Assembly: GCF_954871325.1 (NCBI RefSeq) | Contig: NC_088778.1 | Span: forward strand, 1,860,001 to 1,924,000 | Reading direction: 5' to 3' | Source of the DNA: Gordionus sp. m RMFG-2023 | Taxonomy: Eukaryota > Nematomorpha > Gordioida > Chordodea > Parachordodidae | Length of the DNA stretch: 64,000 nt | Shown: positions 16,690 to 28,780 of the stretch, piece by piece | Position numbering within the stretch: the first letter of the stretch is position 1 | How the letters are laid out: every line of letters starts with the position of its first letter | Made by a program: the position numbers and the translations under genes | Notes under the pieces: model-generated | What the model saw: only the letters and a program-made list of their open reading frames with translations | Database searches by the model: none | What the model was told of the DNA's origin: nothing

Positions 16690-19321
16690 TGTTAAATATA
16701 ATTGAATATTGTAATTTTTGTTTAAAAGGTCTAAAATTGAATATTGTATTTTTTAGTTTAAAAGGTCAATGATAAGAAAAAGTAAAATGATATTGTAAGA
16801 AAAAGTAAAATTGTAAAGGACATATGTATTTTGTTTATATGTAAATACGATATTATAAAAAATGTATATAATGACAAGAATTTTGTATATAGATAGATAT
16901 AATAAAATAAATTAAACTTTTTCCACTTTTTAATACCTGCCTTCCCTGTGTTTATCATGGTGGCAGAAAATTAAGACGCTACAAATTATACTGAAAGATG
17001 GCGAAGCTAGACGAAAGAGGATAATATTCTAAAAACACGAAGAGATGATTAAAATATAAAATTGAATAAAAGTATAATAAAATTTTAATGATGAAATATT
17101 TAAAACAAGACAATAATGATAAAATAAAATTCATAGATTAATTAGAAGATTATTTAGTAAAAAAAATTTGAAGGATGATGAAATACGATGATCGAAATAG
17201 AGGAGTAGATGCACAAACGAATTTCGTCCATAGAAATCAATGGAGGCCTAGATATGACAGTTATCAAAGAAATAATTATCAAGAGAATAACTTCAATCCT
17301 CGTTTTCAAAATAATTTTAATCCTCGATATCAAAACAATTTTAATTCAAGATATGCGAATAGTTACGAACCAAGATATAGGAATAATTATAATCCTAGAG
17401 TTAATAGTGGGTATAATGGACCGAGACCGTATAATAATTTTACAAGATTTAACAATAAAAATAATTATAACTACAATAACTATAGATATAATAATAATGA
17501 TAATTACAAATATAATGAAAATAATTATAGATATTAAAGACATCAGAACTAATCGAGATACACTAGATACAATGATAATCAGAACAATAATCAGTCATAC
17601 AACAACAGATTTGACGTGAATAGAATGGATGATGATGACAAGGCAAATGATGATTACAAAGTTAAGATACACCTTAACGATATACCCATAGACATGCAGA
17701 TCAACACCGGGTCACAATTTTCGATATTGCCGATTAATATTGCTAGAAAGATAGGAATTAAAGTCTTAAATAAATCGGATACGAAATTGACTGGCTACGA
17801 TGGGAGTAGAATAGAGGTGCTAGGAATCGTTAAAATAAAAGTGAGATGAAGACAAAACTCAAAACTTAGATGCTTTTGTAGTCCAAAATGACAAAATTGC
17901 AATTCTGGGAAGGACGTGGATAAAAGTTTTTGGAAACATACTTAATAAAATCGTAAATATAATCTATGAAGGTACATATTACAATAAAAAGCATGAAAAT
18001 TATAATTATAAATATCATAATAATAAAAACTTAAATAAAATTGAATTATGTAAATTAATACCAAATATTAAAAAAGAAATAAATTCTTATAAGTTAGAAG
18101 AAATAAATCATTTGATAACAATTGAAGAAATAATAGTTATTAAAAACAAAAATGAAATAAAAATTGAAGAAAATAATAAAATAAAAAATTTAAAAAAACT
18201 TTGAAAATGAAAATAAAAACAAAGATGATTAAATATCGTGATGTTGAAAGAGAGATTAGGAGTACAATATGGAGATCGTATGTTGTAGATGGAAGGAGAA
18301 ATTTTTTTATAAAGAACAAGTTGAAGAGAAATTATAATATAAAAAAAGTGTATAAATTGAAAAATAAAATAATTTAATAATAAATAAAAAATTATAATAT
18401 AAAGTGAAACAATTCCAAATATTCTATTATTCCATGATTCTTATTCTTATGAATAATTCTGATAAATTATTTATTCCATTTCAATTAATCCAAAATTATT
18501 TTATTTGAGATCATAATATATATTGATAAAAATGAAAATAAATAACGAGATGAACAAGCTAATGGGAGGATGATATTCAAGAAAATGATTAGACGATATG
18601 AAAATTTTACTACAAACAAATGAAAAAATTTTAGAAGGGGAAGAAGTGAACAAGTTCAAGTTCAAAATTCGAAAAAATTCAAAGTCAAGTTCAAGTTCGA
18701 AAATTCAAAGTCAAGTTCAAGTTCGAGAATTCAAAATCAAGTTCAAAAGCGAGAAGATGACCTACGACATAGAAAATGATTGTTATAAATAAATAAAATT
18801 TTGTAAAAAAAATATATATATATAATTTTGAAAGAGAAATGGGATGATCAATACAAACAGCAAATCAACAAGCAATGTTCAATTAACGACGTTTCAACAA
18901 TGATGTTCAATCAACGATGTTTCATAATGTTCGATAATCAATTCAACTAACGATAATCAGATGGTCTAAAAAACGATCTAAACGATATACTCTCGGATGA
19001 TAGGAAAGAACACTCTAGCTTTCGAAGGAAGAAATTTAAAAAGAAGAGGAAAGGTTAAATATAATTGAATATTATAATTTTTGTTTAAAAGGTCTAAAAT
19101 TGAATATTGTATTTTTTAGTTTAAAAGGTCAGTGATAAGAAAAAGTAAAATGAAATTGTAAGAAAAAGTAAAATTGTAAAGGACATATGTATTTTGTTTA
19201 TATGTAAATACGATATTATAAAAAAATGTATATAATGACAAGAATTTTGTATATAGATAGATATAATAAAATAAATTAAACTTTTTCCACTTTTTATTAC
19301 CTGCATTCCCTGTGTTTATCA
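16690..19321 (+). mobile_element. LTR retrotransposon, nonautonomous or internally deleted, broken
   Basis: Two LTRs of about 268 bp (16,690-16,957 and 19,053-19,321) flank the element, with the 5-bp target duplication ATAGT at 16,685-16,689 and 19,322-19,326. A TGGTGGCAGAA primer-binding-type site follows the left LTR, and a purine tract (AAAAAGAAGAGGAAA) precedes the right one. The interior holds an Asn/Tyr/Arg-rich gag-like region and a retropepsin-like region, with low-complexity AT-rich sequence after them. Reverse transcriptase and integrase were not seen. The LTRs differ at only about seven positions (roughly 97% identity), so the insertion is young. It is broken, with several breaks. 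Probably Ty3-type, judged from the protease alone. Confidence 0.85.
17175..17849 (+). pseudogene. Gag-like low-complexity and retropepsin-like region of the LTR element (fossil)
   Basis: The first part (17,175-17,537) is dominated by Asn, Tyr and Arg in short N-N-x-N-P-R-x repeats, like a nucleic-acid-binding gag tail. The second (17,616-17,849) has the layout of an aspartic protease of LTR elements, including a GSQFSILP-type active-site neighbourhood and a downstream DGSRIEVLG segment. They lie between the two LTRs. This is a fossil and is not expected to be functional. Confidence 0.7.
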
Positions 19322-19582
19322 ATAGTAATAAAGAGAGAGGAAAGACATTGAAAGATAATAAAAAACTGTAAATTTAGGCAAGAAATATTCTTTGGATTGG
19401 ATAAGTTGAAACTTATTAAATGGTTCGAATAATTCTATATTCATACAGGTAAGTTTTTTTAAATAAATTTTTTTTTTAAATATATTTTATATGTAGTATT
19501 TATTTCATATTTAAATATTACTTTGAGCCTAATTTTTAAAATTTTAAATCATATTTTATAGAAAATGTATTCCAAGAATGTT

Positions 19583-20213
19583 TAAAAAAAATATCTTACT
19601 CTTTGATACTTAGGAACTTTTGAACATAATGTGAATTTTAAAATTATGAATTAACTAAAAGCTTAACAGCTAATTTGCCGAATAAATATGAGATAGGTAT
19701 TCGAAATATGATAAAAAATATTTTACTCTATGATACTTAGGAACTTTTGAACATAATGTGAATTTTAAAATTATGAATTAACTAAAAGCTTAACGGCTAA
19801 TTTGCCGAATAAATATGAGATAGGTATTCGAAATATGATAAAAAATATTTTACTCTATGATACTTAGGAACTTTTGAACATAATGTGAATTTTAAAATTA
19901 TGAATTAACTAAAAGCTTAACGGCTAATTTGCCGAATAAATATGAGATAGGTATTCGAAATATGATAAAAAATATTTTACTCTATGATACTTTGGAACTT
20001 TTGAACATAATGTGAATTTTAAAATTATGAATTAACTAAAAGCTTAACGGCTAATTTGCCGAATAAATATGAGATAGGTATTCGAAATATGATAAAAAAT
20101 ATTTCACTCTATGATACTTAGGAACTTTTGAACATAATGTGAATTTTAAAATTATGAATTAACTAAAAGCTTAACGGCTAATTTGCCGAATAAATATGAG
20201 ATAGGTATTCGAA
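19583..20213. repeat. 127-bp tandem repeat, five copies
   Basis: The phrase GAACTTTTGAACATAATG starts at 19,614, 19,741, 19,868, 19,995 and 20,122, a period of exactly 127. Copies 2-5 are almost identical; copy 1 is more diverged. The paralogous locus near 32,620-32,735 has a single copy, so the array expanded after the segmental duplication. Confidence 0.95.
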
Positions 20214-20429
20214 TCATTTCCTGTTAAATGCGCCCAAAAATTTAGTAAAAGTTTAAAATTCAAAAATGTGTAACCATTGTTTTATTTACACTTAGTTTTC
20301 ATCAGTGCTCACACCTATTAATAAGATCGTCCAGTAAATCTTTAAAATGGTTTCTTTGATTGATTGATTTGCAGTGTAGTAGTTTAAGATTTATAATTTA
20401 AAATAAAATCCTTTTTTTCCATGATTCAA

Positions 20430-21530
20430 AAAAAAAACCAATAAATCAGGTATCTACTATATGTGTGAAAATTATATACTATTAAACTACCAAACTACCA
20501 GTATAGAACAACGCTATTTTATAACTCACACAAATTTAACAAGACACCTCTAAAGCTAAAAATTAATAAATTTTCACTCCAAATATTATTGTCCAATCAT
20601 ATATCTATAAAAAAAACAAAAAGTCGCTATATTTATAATATCTCTCTTCCCTTATACTTTAAAGAAATCACAGGATTTAAAAAAAAAATAATAACTTTAA
20701 ATAATAATATGTCAAATTTGACAATAAGTCATATATTTTTTAATGTGAATTAGGATATTTATTATTTCTCAAGGAAAAACAACTTAATAGGTAGTTTCAC
20801 ATTAAAGTTCTGATGGAGTGTAATGGCCGGCCTATTCTTATTTGGCTATAATATTAAAAAAAAAATGTTGACAAGGGTCTAAATATGATATTATTATACT
20901 TTCACTAAATATTAAATTAGCTCCCATAATTTTGATGAAGAAATTTGTATTATAACTATTTGGATAAGTCGTTGAAAAACAATTTTTCATATAATCATAT
21001 TAGTCAAAAAATATCCCAAATTCAAAACAAGCCATAGACAGGGCCAATGCCGATAAAAGACAATTTTATAGGATTCAATTAGCATATGCACGCATAGGAA
21101 TCATTAAAAGAAATATTTTTATATTTATTATTTTTAATGATTTAAAAGTTCAATTTAACGATCATCGTGAAGTAATATTTCTGGTCAAAATAAAATAGAT
21201 ACCTTTATATATTTTCTTACAAAATATATACATTTGATATGATATAGTTCCTCATAAATTTAATTAACTGTTTAATAAATCACGAGAATATCATATATAT
21301 TTTAAACTGCTTTGCCACTATATTGAATCATTTCGGTGCTTGAAAGAAAAATTTACAAGTCTACATAAAAAATTTTTAAACACAATTATACTTGTTTTTT
21401 AGGTACGTATTTATTATTAAATTGAGCTCCTTTTTAGAGCCTTCCATATTTATAATATATATATTTATATTTACTTAGTAATATATTTTTTACATATTTT
21501 TATATATAATTATATTAATATTTTTAGTGT
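20430..21530. other. AT-rich stretch, no gene seen
   Basis: No exon or mobile-element end was recognised. A GGCCGGCC palindrome near 20,825-20,832 is a small GC-rich spot. Confidence 0.4.
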
Positions 21531-21956
21531 TTTATCATTTTTTTTAATTCAAATTTTATTATTATATACCTATTTTTATTGTGGTTAAGAAAACTTATAT
21601 TAATTATCAAAAATAATATATATGTGTTTTATATTAAACTGTAGTAGCCTATATTTAAAAAAAATAAAAATATTTGTTAATTTTATGACAGGTAAGGACA
21701 CAAATAAAAAGCAAAAAATATATAATTTTCAATAAAATCTAAATTTCGTTTTATATTTTGCACTATATAATATGTACTAATAATTTATCAGTTTTTTTTT
21801 AATAATTCAATGTTTTTATTAAAAAATTTCTATCATAAATATTTAAAATATTATATAAAAAAAACTTAATAAAATGTTACATATTAATTCTCTATTATTA
21901 AGTGAAGTATATATTTTAATAGATAAGCTCAATACTTAAATTTAATATTATACCAG

Positions 21957-23169
21957 ATATTCATCATTTTAGCCTTCATTTGCTTAGCAATAATTCGGTG
22001 CAGAATACCTGAAGGTAACGTGTATATAAATTTAATTGATTTATCGGTTTTAGTGTTAATATATCTAGATTTGAGCCAATTTATTAAAAACGGCCAACCC
22101 AATATTTTAGCCAGAAAAATATAGCCTAGCCTTTTAATTTCGTTAATAGATGATGTCCAGACCTTTAGGTTATCTATTAGCATAAATATTCAGACTATCG
22201 TAATATTTATCTGAGTTGGCCTTTTTTTCCAAGTAAATTAGTTTTAAAATAATTATTTAACCCAGCCCCGGGAAAAGGGTCTGGCTGTATTTTAATTATC
22301 TTAAATATTTATACGGGTCAGACTGTTTAAATAGTACCTCTGCAGGTCTCTGAAGCACGTCAGTTGATTGCTGATAGATAGCAGAAAGATTTGGAAATCT
22401 ATTATGAGGCATTCATAATATTATTATGACTGAGATCTTAATTTAAAATTGGCTAAATAGTCGTTTAGATACATTATATGCAATGCAACGTTTATCCGTT
22501 TATACCACTATATATTATTTAATCAATGAAAAATATATTTTTTTTTAATATCAATTTTAGTATTCTAAGTATTGTTGTTAAACAGCTTGTTTTGAGCCGA
22601 TTTTTAAAAAATTTCTAAATCAATATTTAATCCAGAAAAACATTACGCAACCCTGAAAATTTTTCTAATAGAAGTAATAAAAGGTCTAGACATATATTAT
22701 CGAAATTTCGAGACTTGTACAATATTTTTCTGTCTAGAGTAAGCCTTTCTAAAAAATTGGCTCAAAATGAGCCTTTTAGCAACACTAATCCACCTAAGTC
22801 ATAACATATAGCTAATATTTATTTCATATTTATTTTTTTTATTTTGATTAATATAATTATTTTCCTAGGTGAATATACACAAGTTCCATCCACCAACGGT
22901 CGAGAAATGAGTGGTATGAGATTGAATATAATATATTTATATTTTGCGGCGATAATTAAACTCAAAATGCATAATATAATTATATTATATGATGGGTTGA
23001 TAGGAGTTTTATCAAAAATTTTAATATATTTCTGAGATTAACAATTACTTAAACAGATTATAGCCATCTATACATATTTTTACTTTTATACCAAAGGATG
23101 TTAAGTTCTTCTTATCTGACAGCAATGATTACTTTATCCAATTTTCTAGAGTTGAAAGTTAGGTGCTAG
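21957..23169 (+). CDS. Family B gene B1: predicted small secreted peptide, three small exons
   Basis: Exon 1 (21,957-22,014) encodes FIILAFICLAIIRCRIPE after a codon that is ATA, not ATG, and ends in phase 1 before GTAACG. Exon 2 (22,869-22,913), after TTTCCTAG, continues in frame as EYTQVPSTNGREMS and ends in phase 1 before GTATGAG. A conserved block at 23,123-23,169 can follow in phase as MITLSNFLELKVRC and a stop. The total is about 50 residues: a hydrophobic leader, then a short hydrophilic peptide. Exon 2 aligns with the independent copy B3 (QV-S---RE). Exon 3 is the least certain part. The missing ATG could mean a decayed start, an upstream exon, or a trans-spliced start. I know no matching family. 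Confidence 0.4.
22060..22352. mobile_element. hAT MITE remnant plus GC-rich hAT tip in the first B1 intron
   Basis: At 22,060-22,235 the TTTGAGCC...CAATATTTTAGCC interior of the TAGTGTTG MITE family is recognisable. At 22,258-22,352 follow AGCCCCGGGAAAAGGGTCTGG and GTACCTCTGCAGGTCT, the right-end motif of the hAT element at 7.2-10.5 kb. Confidence 0.6.
22570..22787. mobile_element. hAT MITE, TAGTGTTG family
   Basis: Left end TATTGTTGTTAAACAGCTTG, right end GAGCCTTTTAGCAACACTA, with the CAATATTTAATCCAG/CAATATTTTTCTG interior arms. It sits in the first intron of B1, just before exon 2. A target duplication was not clear. Confidence 0.75.
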
Positions 23170-23568
23170 TTTTTTTTTTAGTAGCGGTGGCTATAGTATT
23201 CTAATTACTTTAGAAAAGTAGCGATATAGGTAACGCGCTCCTTGTTGGAAAATAGCTAAATTGTAATATATAAAATAATATTAACTTAAAAATTTAATTG
23301 AGTCAAGATGTTTTAAGATAGGATAATGGATTTATGATGCAGGTCATCATATCACAATTTGCGAAATAACTATACCATATTTTAAGATGAAATCAATGAT
23401 GCTGCTACACAAAGAGAATATACAAATTGCGAATATAAATTAAGCATATATTAAGTGTAAAAATATTTTGAAGATCTCCCCTATATAAACTATATTCATA
23501 ATTTAAATATTTAAATTAATGAAATATTTCAAAATTCTTATTTGTAATAAGCTTTGATTAAATTATTC

Positions 23569-23718
23569 AATAAGCTCCTTCAATATCTCTCTCCACTTTA
23601 TGTTATTCATACTATCTCTTTTACCCAATTTATACACTTCCAAACTCTCAACCTTATTTCCTATGTAGTTCATAAGGCCTTCTCATTGTGTGCCCATGCC
23701 ACCTTAGTCTGTTAAAAG
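23569..23718 (-). mobile_element. 3' fragment of an RTE-type LINE
   Basis: Read on the minus strand it encodes FNRLRWHGHTMRRP and matches the 3' end of the RTE element at 39.85-43.04 kb (RLRWYGHTMRRP), down to the ATTGAAGGAGCTTA block. It is short and 5'-truncated, as expected for LINE insertions. Confidence 0.8.
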
Positions 23719-23869
23719 ATTTAATATTTTCTTTTAAAAAAATATGTACTAATTTAAACGAAGTAAAATAAAACCTCCAAGAACATCTAGCAATAACCTT
23801 TATAAGACACCTAGGGTTCGTTTCAATAAAAGTAAATAAGATCATTCAACTAAGGGCATGAATATAATA

Positions 23870-24910
23870 ATTTATTACTCATTAAATATTCTTTATGTTT
23901 TTAGAAAAATATAATTTGAAAAACAAAAAAAATAAATAAATAAAAATTCAGATGATGTTAGAAGTATATATTTACTGACAACGGGATTTCCCATTTACCA
24001 CAATCCTATAGCAGGCTGAACAACATATGGAGCTTTCTGAACAATTGTTTTTTAGCATGTGAATGAGATAGAGAAAAAAAAATCTATTACATATAAATTT
24101 GTTATACATTTGTAATTATATTGGAAATTAATGATCGTAAAATGTTATATCAAATATCTAAAAAAAGATTTTATCTAATATTTTTGCTGTTGCCCGAAAA
24201 TCTATTTTGGTAACTAGTAGGCTCAAAAAAATCTATTTTAATAAATTGATAGTTTTCGAATTTATTTGTTTTTTTTTACAGGTTTTTGTTTAGTTTTAGT
24301 GGGAGGTCGATGAACAAGATATGAAGTTTTGATGCAACTGTTTAAGCATGTGATGAGATAGATAAAAAATTCTTTTACATTTAAAAATTTGTATATGACT
24401 ATAATTTTTGGAATTAATAATTGTAAAATATTATTTATTTTATTTTTTATAATAAAAATAATAATATCAAATTTCTAGATAAAATTTATCTAAATTTTGC
24501 TGTTGCTCAATGGTAAACAGTAGGCTCAAAAAATCTTATATTAAAAAAATGAAAGATTCGAGTTTTTTATTTGTTTTTTTGCAGGTTTTTGTTTAGTTTT
24601 ATTTGTTTTTTTTCGTTTTTGTTTTTGAATATTTCAAGCAAAAATTATTTTTTTTTATAAAGTCCATTAGCCAATATATATAAAAAAACATGAAAAGGAT
24701 ACATATGGCAATACATTTATTACATAAATGGTGCTTATTAATGCCTCAGCGAGATTTCCCAGCCGTACAGGTCTAAACGAGTTACCCCGAATTCACAGTT
24801 ATAGCGAGAATTCGTGGCGGAGAATACAAAAAATGGAGGTAGACCGGGATAAAAAGGTTGATATTTTTGCATTTTGCCACAATATTTTAAAACTGTAACT
24901 AAATACTTTT
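23870..24910. repeat. Noncoding repeat block shared with 29,745-30,480
   Basis: Both copies carry AATTCAGATGATGTTAGAAG, GAACAAGATATGAA, GATGAGAT, a GGTTTTTGTTTAGTTTTAG block, GTAGACCGGGATAAAA and TTTTTGCATTTTGCCA. An internal duplication is visible here (24,000-24,280 and 24,300-24,600). No open frame is conserved. Confidence 0.7.
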
Positions 24911-25169
24911 ATGTATCAAAATCTTTCATCTACAAAATAAAAAAAAAAGGGTGTGGTTCATTTACCTATAATACTTTAGAAGCTGGGATCAATTATGTAA
25001 AATATGTCATTTTCGCCATTTTACCCCACTCCCAGTGTACAGGTGGCTAGGCATTAGGGGGGGGGGGGTAAAGTGGTTAAAACAAAATTGAACATATCTA
25101 TGTTGTTTAATCGAACAAAATATTAATTTTTTACTCTATAATAAACTAATCCGTTCAAATACCGGAACG

Positions 25170-25870
25170 TAAAAAATTTATTGTCAAGGCTCTGACCTAA
25201 TTTCTAAAATGAGGCATTATTAAAGACTATCTAAGTCACGTGCTGCTTGATTATTTCCCCAAACATGTCATAACTGGAAAAATTACGATACGATTAATAT
25301 ATTTGGAGACAGAACCATGACGATTTCGTATTTGGAAACGGTTTAGTGAGCAAGTTTATAGAAATCTTATCATGAACCTTCCAACTTAAAGAACATGATA
25401 AGTAAATATATATATATGTTTACTTTAATCAACTCTATAAAATTATTAAATGAATTTAAATTTCGGCTGGGTTTAGGTTAAAGACGAATTTTGAATAAGG
25501 TTCTACTACCCATATCAAGGAAGCATATCAGTTGTTTTTTTTTAAAAAAAAAAAGAACTTAAAATAAAAGGGAATAAAAAAATAATAAGGCTGCTATTGG
25601 CATCTAAGTTAAGGATTTGAGATAAATTACATTCTTAGATGATATATAATCAATCAAAACTTTTATTCATATTAGAAATATTTATTATATTTTACTTATA
25701 TATCTATTTTATTGTGGTTTAAGAAATTATAAATAATCAACAACCTATATATGTGTTTATATAAAATTGGACTATCCAATATTCAAAAAATAAAAAAATG
25801 AAAATAACATTTTTTATTAATTTTATGACCAGGGAAGGACATAAATAAAAAAAACAAACAAATTTATTTC
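25170..25870. repeat. Copy of the 13.8-14.4 kb block, start of duplication unit 2
   Basis: Same order of motifs as at 13,800-14,420 (TCAAGGCTC, AATTACGATACGA, ACCATGACGATTTCG, CTTATCATGAAC, GGAAGGACATAAATAAAAA). It leads directly into family B copy B2. A poly-G run lies at about 25,060-25,070 just before it. Confidence 0.7.
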
Positions 25871-26060
25871 TCGTTATGTTAAATACAAAAAAATTCTATC
25901 ATAAATATTTTTTTAAAAAAATAATCATCATATTTTAAAAACAACTATAATATAAAAAACTTATAAAATGTTAAAAATTAGTTCTCATTTAACAAGGGTA
26001 GGTTATATTATAATAGATATAATTACATATAATACTTAAAACTATTTAATATCAAACCAG

Positions 26061-27360
26061 ATATTCATCATTTTATCCTTCATTTGCTTAGCAATAATTC
26101 AATGCACAATACCTGAAGGTATGTTTATCTAAATCTAATTAAATTATTTTGTTAATAATTCTGCTATTCGCCTTTTTTTTAAAAAAAAAAATGTTATTTT
26201 AGTTGATTTTAGCGTTATGTCTCATTTGAGTAATTTTTAAAAATGTCCAACTTAGTATTTAAAATTTCGTTAATAGATGTTCGGACCTTTTAGCCGTATA
26301 GCAATATTCAGGCTTGTATAATAGTTTTCTGAGTTAGGCCGCTTTTAGAGATCAATTCAAATAGAACTGTTTTAACAACGCTAGTTGATTTCTATTAAAT
26401 TTTAAATTCCAAATTAAATTAATAAAAAAAAATTTTTTTTTAATTTATTTTAATATTACGATTTCTTTTAATAAAAAAATACAAGTTGTATACTAGTATG
26501 CTTGTTTTTTTATGGTCAAAAGAGTCATATATTTATGAAGATGAATTTGGGAAATTATCTTAATCAAAAAATTGAGTTAAGATAGATAAAATTTAAGTAT
26601 TATAAAATATACATTTAGTGTTGTAAACGGCTTCGCAGATCCTCTAAAATATATAACGTTAGCCTGTAGATTGCTGATAAACGGTAGAAAGGTTTGAAAA
26701 TCTATCAGTAAAATCTCGAGCCATGAGTGTTACTTGTTATAATTCCGGCTAAGTTCTTAATTTAAAGTTGATTAAATCGATTCGTTTAGCAACACTATAT
26801 GCAATGCATTATAAACTTATGACTACTATATATATATTATTTAATCAATGAAAAAAATATATTTTGATATCAATTTTAGTAATCATTTTATTTTAAATTT
26901 TCCTAGATAAATTTACACAAGTTCGATCCAGATATATATTCGAAGGATGACTGGTAAAAATAAAAGCTTGAAATATAAAATATTTTAATATTTTGCGATA
27001 AATAAAATTTAAAAAGGAAATATAGAATTTTAATAAATGATATCGCGGGTAGACAGGAGTTTTATCAAAAATTTGAAAAAAACGTTTCTGAGACATAAGG
27101 AAGAGCTCGCAATAACAGTCTTATTATAAGAATTACTTGAACACATTATAGTTGGCATCTATATATATTTTTACTTTATTATCAAAGAACTTCCTCTCAG
27201 CTAGGCATAGGCAATAATTCCTTTATCCAAATTTCTATATATTTTGTATTCATTGGTAGAGTTGAAAGTAGTGTGCTACTAATTTTCAGTTGCGGTGGCT
27301 ATTAATTTCTTTAAAAAATAGCGATAGAGGTAACGAGCTCCTTTTAAGAGAATAGATAAG
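26061..27360 (+). pseudogene. Family B copy B2, decayed
   Basis: Exon 1 (26,061-26,118) is open: FIILSFICLAIIQCTIPE after CCAG and ATA, with a GTATGT donor in phase 1. The exon 2 equivalent (26,907-26,953, after TTTCCTAG) keeps KFTQVRSR but is two bases longer than in B1 and meets a stop, so the spliced frame does not continue as in B1. The downstream GCGGTGGCTAT and GGTAACG blocks are retained. This is the paralogue of B1 in the second duplication unit; its leader is better preserved than its body. Confidence 0.5.
26215..26795. mobile_element. Two TAGTGTTG-family hAT MITEs in the B2 intron
   Basis: The first (about 26,215-26,385) ends GAACTGTTTTAACAACGCTA. The second (about 26,621-26,794) starts TAGTGTTGTAAACGG and ends GTTTAGCAACACTA. 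Both have counterparts in B1's intron, so they predate the duplication. Confidence 0.65.
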
Positions 27361-27399
27361 TAGTGTGCTATTTCACTCCTTTCAATTTTATATAATATT

Positions 27400-28530
27400 A
27401 CATAATAAAATTATTAAAATTTTATTTACAATTTCATCATTAATTTCAAAATTATGATCTTCACATATTTAATTATTCAAATATAATTTTGAAATACTAA
27501 ATTTACTAAGTAATTTAAAATATAAATCGCAGCCAATAGTAGTTAGATCTGGAAAAATAAATTTGACAAATAATAAAAATTTCCCTGATAAAAAAAATTA
27601 TCCAAAACTTGCGAAATATTTTTTAGCTTAATAAAATATCTGTAAATAAATGCCCTAAGAATAAAAGCATCTAATAAATCAAGCAGCTTCAACATGAATA
27701 ACATTAAAAAATGCTATCATTAAAATAATTAATGTTTATATAGAAATCTAAATTAGTCATTCCTACTACATCATTACTAGGTGTTTTCGCTAAAATTGAC
27801 TTATAAATTCATTATCAATTTTATAATTGATACAATTCAGCTAGTTGCCTTCGTCGATGACATCTAATTTATCAATATGATAATGACATTATCTCCTGGA
27901 TACCAAGATATTTTGCAAGAATTTTGGATAATTCTCAAGAAATGAAAATCATAAATATTGAATCCATTAGATGTTTCATTTACATCTGCGTTTAACTCAT
28001 ATTAGAAAGAAAAATAAAGTGTTTACTTTCTGATTCATTAATCTGACATAAACTGACTATTAGCTAGATCTTAAGAAACTAAAAAATTGGCTAGCAGATA
28101 ATGTTCCTGCAAATATTATTTTGCCATCCATAGGTCTTATAAAAATTCAGTTTCAAAATATTTTCCCGAAAACTCTTTAATTAATTTTATTTTATATCAA
28201 TTTTTAAGATTTTATTCATTTCAGATAAAAAAAATTAAAGTTTTCAAAACTAACCCCCCCCCCTTCCCCATCTCTGTAAATGATTAAAATTTAGAGATTT
28301 CATCAAGGATGGATCTAGGATTATCTGTCAATTTTTTATATTTTTTAAAACCTAGTGGGTAAATAGAAAATCTGATTTAATATAGCCAACCATCATTAAC
28401 GATCTTGTTTCATAGACAGATATTATCTGTTTAATCAATTTTGCATTTTAAAAGATATAGATGCTTTTAAAAAAGTTTTATTTTTAAATATTATCATAAT
28501 ATAATATAATAATAATTTTAAAATTTAAAT
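27400..28530. other. Unit-2-specific sequence, unidentified
   Basis: This ~1.1 kb has no counterpart in duplication unit 1, so it is either an insertion in unit 2 or a deletion in unit 1. Minus-strand frames are interrupted and I could not assign them to a family. A poly-C run lies at 28,254-28,263. Confidence 0.35.
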
Positions 28531-28780
28531 CAAGCTAAAATGTTTCAAGATGAGGTAATAATATATGATGACGGTTGTCATATGACATATTGCGAAATAA
28601 TTTCTCCATATTTAGTGGGAAAAAAATAAATGATGCTACATAAGGGAGTATACAATTACAAATATAAAATTATGAATATTAAATGTAAAAATTTTTGAAG
28701 TTCACCCATAAGTATTCATAATTTTTATATCATGTATTTCAAATTCTTAATAAAATAAGCTTTGATTTAATTATTTAGAT

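Larger units (their letters stand above)
16315..20420. repeat. Segmental duplication copy 1 (partner 31,985-33,110)
   Basis: Shared in the same order with the partner: CTTTATTTATGTAACTG, CGACAAATCAGCTG, ATACGCCATCTTGATT, then TAATAAAGAGA, TGAAACTTATTAAAT, the block repeated five times in this copy, and TGTAACCATTGTTTTATTTAC. This copy differs by carrying the LTR element at 16,690-19,321 and four extra 127-bp units. It lacks the ~150 bp that carries a family B exon in the partner. Confidence 0.85.
21540..24910. repeat. Segmental duplication unit 1 (partner about 25,640-30,480)
   Basis: Shared order: ATATTTATTATA...AAGGACACAAATAAAAA, the family B leader exon, a hAT MITE, family B exon 2 (ACACAAGTTC), a GCGGTGGCTAT and GGTAACG-GCTCC block, TCATCATATCAC...TTGCGAAATAA, CAGATGATGTTAGAAG, and GTAGACCGGGATAAAA. 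Unit 2 has additional sequence (27.4-28.5 kb, a LINE tail and a microsatellite), while unit 1 has an RTE fragment. Confidence 0.85.

Noticed and set aside
22844-23035. 63-residue open frame continuing past family B exon 2
   Set aside because: The extension beyond the GTATGAG donor is AT-rich and hydrophobic and is not conserved as protein in B2; only the first 15 codons align with B3.
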